DNA of 64,000 nucleotides from Gammaproteobacteria bacterium. Its GTDB lineage: Bacteria; Pseudomonadota; Gammaproteobacteria; JADZEE01. Position numbers and translations under genes: made by a program. The stretch is from the NCBI GenBank assembly GCA_020850735.1, contig JADZEE010000031.1:40678-104677 (forward strand), read 5' to 3'. Positions 62,252 through 64,000 of the stretch are shown here, in pieces; positions within the stretch are counted from its first letter, which is position 1; every line of letters begins with the position of its first letter. The notes below the pieces were generated by a model. It was not told the origin of the DNA. It worked only from the letters and a program-made list of their open reading frames with translations, and ran no database searches.

Positions 62252-63127
62252 TTAAACCGTACTCGATAGCATTGCGTTGTTACGCTCGTAGTCTACAGGA
62301 CTGAGGTAACCGAGGTACGAATGCCGGCGCACTCGATTGTAGAAGCCCTCGATGTACTCGAAGATCTCGCGCTGAGCCTGCTCGCGGGTGACGAACAACG
62401 TTTCGTGGACGAGCTCGACCTTGAGCGTCGCGAAGAAGCTTTCGGCCACGGCGTTGTCCCAGCAGTCGCCCTTGCGACTCATGCTGGCGGCGAGTTGATG
62501 TGCATCCAGGAGACGGCGGTAGGCCGTCGCCGCGTACTGGCTGCCGCGGTCGGAATGGTGCACGAGCCCGGCTTGCGGTTCGCGCCCCTCCAACGCCATC
62601 CTCAGCGCCCTCAGGGTCAGCGCCTGGTCGATCCGAGGGCCCATTGCCCAGCCGATCACGCGACGGCTGTACAGGTCGAGGATCACACCCAGGTAGAGCC
62701 AACCCTCGAGCGTCCAGACGTAACTGATGTCGCTGACCCACGCCCGGTTGGGCGCTTCGACGTTGAACCGGCGCTCGAGCTGGTTCGCCGCCACGGGATG
62801 GGCGTGGTGGGATTGGGTGGTGTTGCGATAGCGCCGTCGGCGCCGGCCCTGCAGCCCATCCTGGCGCATCAGCCGCGCGACCCGATGACGGCCCACGGCA
62901 TGCCCGTGCGCGCGCAATTCCCGATGCATCCGCGGACTGCCGTAGGTGTGTCGGCTGGCTTTGTGGGCGGCTCGGATCGCAACGAGCAGCTTGCGGTCGG
63001 CGCACGAGCGGGCGCTCTCGGGCCGCGTCCTCCAGGCATAGTAGCCACTGCGCGATACCTGCAGCACGCGGCATATCAGCGCGATCGGGTAGGCGGCCTT
63101 CTCCACCTCGATGAATCGATACCTCAT
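62252..63127 (-). CDS. IS3-family transposase OrfB
   Basis: 291 residues, DDE integrase core: Asp in WVSDISYVWT, Asp in VHHSDRGSQYA and Glu in FATLKVE, with the HTYGSPRMHREL region upstream. Intact catalytic triad. It overlaps the orfA stop by 4 bp; the working transposase should be the OrfAB fusion made by frameshifting. Confidence 0.95.
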   Translation of the reverse strand: MRYRFIEVEKAAYPIALICRVLQVSRSGYYAWRTRPESARSCADRKLLVAIRAAHKASRHTYGSPRMHRELRAHGHAVGRHRVARLMRQDGLQGRRRRRYRNTTQSHHAHPVAANQLERRFNVEAPNRAWVSDISYVWTLEGWLYLGVILDLYSRRVIGWAMGPRIDQALTLRALRMALEGREPQAGLVHHSDRGSQYAATAYRRLLDAHQLAASMSRKGDCWDNAVAESFFATLKVELVHETLFVTREQAQREIFEYIEGFYNRVRRHSYLGYLSPVDYERNNAMLSSTV

Positions 63128-63417
63128 GTCGATTCCTTGACGAAGAAGGCCGTCGCTTTTTTTAACACTTCGCGCTCCATGCGTAACTGCGTGATCTCGC
63201 GCCGCAGCCGGCGCAACTCCTCGTGCTCCTCACTCGTCAACATGCCGCTCGGCCCGCGACCGGCGTCGACCTCGCCCTGCGCCACCCACTTGCGCACCGC
63301 AGACTCGGTCAGATCCAGTTCCCGGCACACCTGCCCGATGCTCTTGTCGCCGTCCCGGACCAGTTTGACAACTTCGGCTTTGTACTCCGCACTGAATGCT
63401 CGACGCTTTCTCGACAT
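63124..63417 (-). CDS. IS3-family OrfA (DNA-binding)
   Basis: 97 residues: a helix-turn-helix (FSAEYKAEVVKLVRDGDKSI, GQVCRELDLTESAVRKWV) and a C-terminal leucine-zipper stretch (LRRLRREITQLRMEREVL). It ends LKKATAFFVKEST; the LKK codons contain the A7G slippery run that allows -1 frameshifting into orfB. Confidence 0.94.
   Translation of the reverse strand: MSRKRRAFSAEYKAEVVKLVRDGDKSIGQVCRELDLTESAVRKWVAQGEVDAGRGPSGMLTSEEHEELRRLRREITQLRMEREVLKKATAFFVKEST
63156..63163 (-). promoter_or_regulatory. A7G slippery site for -1 ribosomal frameshifting
   Basis: On the reverse strand seven A followed by G within TTA AAA AAA GCG of orfA, about 35 bases before its stop. The standard IS3-family signal for making OrfAB. 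Confidence 0.8.
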
Positions 63418-63872
63418 GGGACACCTCCGTGGGGCATTGTTGCCCTATCTCAGGTGTCCACCAAATCCGGGGAAGTCCAAGCAGGAGGCCAGGCTCGGCG
63501 AGCTCGAACACCTCAACTTGAAGATCAATCGTGCCTATCTGCTCAAGGAGTTGTTTCGAAACTTCTGGAGCTACCAGAAAGCGGGCTGGGCGAAGCGCTA
63601 CCTGAAGAAGTGGTTCTGGTGGGCGACGCACTCGCGACTCGCACCTATGCGCGAGTTCGCGTGGATGCTGCGTCGCCACGAGGAAGACATCCTCAACTAC
63701 TTCCGAATCCCGCTCGACAACGGCATCGTCGAAGGCTTGAACAACAAGGCCAAGCTCGTTATCCATAGAGCCTACGGATTCAGAACGGCAAAGACCTACA
63801 TCCTGAATCTGTATCACTGTTTGGGGGCTCTTCCTCTACCTCAAACTATGCATACATTCGTGTGACGAACCA

Positions 63873-63907
63873 CAAAAAAAGCGGGATCGACCCGCGTCGA
63901 TCCCGCT
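63873..63907 (-). terminator. Intrinsic terminator hit by the ISL3-family element
   Basis: A 12-bp perfect stem (AGCGGGATCGAC with its complement, 4-base loop) followed on the reverse strand by seven T. It terminates the partial reverse-strand gene ending at 63936. Its T-tract is the target duplication of the insertion sequence. Confidence 0.85.
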
Positions 63908-63935
63908 CGCACACACCGGTGCGTGTCGCCGCCGA

Positions 63936-64000
63936 TCAGCGCGCCGCGGCCTGCTCCAGGCGCTGCAGCGTCACTTCGTCGTCCTTGATGCCGACACGAT
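63936..64000 (-). CDS. C-terminal end of an unidentified reverse-strand gene (partial)
   Basis: Only the last 20 or so codons are in the window (RVGIKDDEVTLQRLEQAAAR then TGA). The frame is GC-rich at third positions and ends 29 bp before a strong terminator, so it is a real gene end. The family cannot be told from so little. Confidence 0.6.
   Translation of the reverse strand, partial: RVGIKDDEVTLQRLEQAAAR

Larger units (their letters stand above)
62221..63479 (-). mobile_element. IS3-family insertion sequence (nested)
   Basis: 1259 bp. Inverted repeats starting TGGACTT at 62221 and at 63479 (reverse strand) match at 20 of 24 positions. A 3-bp target duplication AGC lies at 62218-62220 and 63480-63482, as expected for IS3. 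It carries orfA and orfB on the reverse strand and looks intact. Confidence 0.93.
61374..63865 (+). pseudogene. ISL3-family transposase split by an IS3-family insertion
   Basis: The N-terminal part (61374-62220) has the zinc-binding motif CGQCGERGRY...CERC, a helix-turn-helix and the start of the DDE domain (YVGIDEISRKKGHVYVTNAY, GICCDMWQRYIDVI). The C-terminal part (63483-63865) begins QEARLGELEHLNLKINRAYL and ends with IVEGLNNKAKLVIHRAYGF. Removing the IS3-family element plus one AGC copy joins LTEK to QEARL in frame, giving a 409-residue transposase of normal length. So the interruption is recent and is the only lesion seen. Confidence 0.9.
61264..63871 (+). mobile_element. ISL3-family insertion sequence, interrupted by an IS3-family element
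   Basis: Terminal inverted repeats GGTTCCTCCCACGAA (61264-61278) and its partner at 63857-63871, 13 of 15 bases matching. An 8-bp direct repeat ACAAAAAA lies at 61256-61263 and 63872-63879, the target-duplication length of the ISL3 family. Without the nested element and its duplication it would be 1346 bp. It landed in the T-tract of a reverse-strand terminator. Confidence 0.9.

Overview
The window is a high-GC stretch that reads as the accessory catabolic part of an environmental proteobacterium. A gammaproteobacterium is most likely, but this is inference. It rests on the LysR, FCD-type GntR and MalT/LuxR regulators, the NhaR relic, the RibBA fusion, EAL signalling and REP-like palindromes. 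No rRNA, tRNA or CRISPR array was seen. One surprise is an FO synthase (fbiC) for coenzyme F420, typical of actinobacteria and archaea.

Layout. 0.5-8.2 kb: fbiC; a reverse-strand cluster of flavin reductase, secreted-looking hydratase and a two-subunit 2-aminophenol-type ring-cleavage dioxygenase; a glycine-zipper protein; an O-methyltransferase. 8.2-15.5 kb: a collapsed phosphotransferase/kinase gene, an EAL phosphodiesterase, LysR with a GST and a glutathionyl-hydroquinone reductase, a GntR regulator, and nhaR beside a dead nhaA. 15.6-26 kb: an aconitase-family hydratase (two subunits) plus an isocitrate-lyase-family lyase, an FAD oxidase, sulfatase, benzoate-CoA-ligase-like enzyme and Rieske oxygenase. 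26-37 kb: Lrp regulator, fused indolepyruvate-type oxidoreductase, SnoaL-like proteins, second GntR, a frameshifted FAD oxidase, second Rieske oxygenase. 37-49.5 kb: alpha/beta hydrolase, SDR, Old-Yellow-type enzyme, racemase-fold protein, ribBA, flavodoxin, AhpD-like protein, and an amidohydrolase-CoA ligase-nitrilase operon.

49.9-59.6 kb is the most distinctive unit: a MalT-like regulator followed by a tightly overlapping operon for a three-subunit molybdenum enzyme of the ethylbenzene-dehydrogenase/type II DMSO-reductase kind (gamma-beta-alpha), its TorD-like chaperone and a UbiD-family decarboxylase. Upstream lie remains of a molybdenum hydroxylase and a TonB receptor. Then comes an ISL3-family element broken by an IS3-family element, with both target duplications readable.

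Two themes link the parts. First, AT-rich promoter islands share a TGTAGGAC core or a TTGT(N2-3)ACAA palindrome upstream of several separate catabolic operons. Together with two resident FCD-type GntR genes, this suggests a common regulon. Second, many genes are decaying: internal deletions, a 10-bp slippage expansion, frameshifts and TGG-to-TGA changes. This fits a degradative island in flux.
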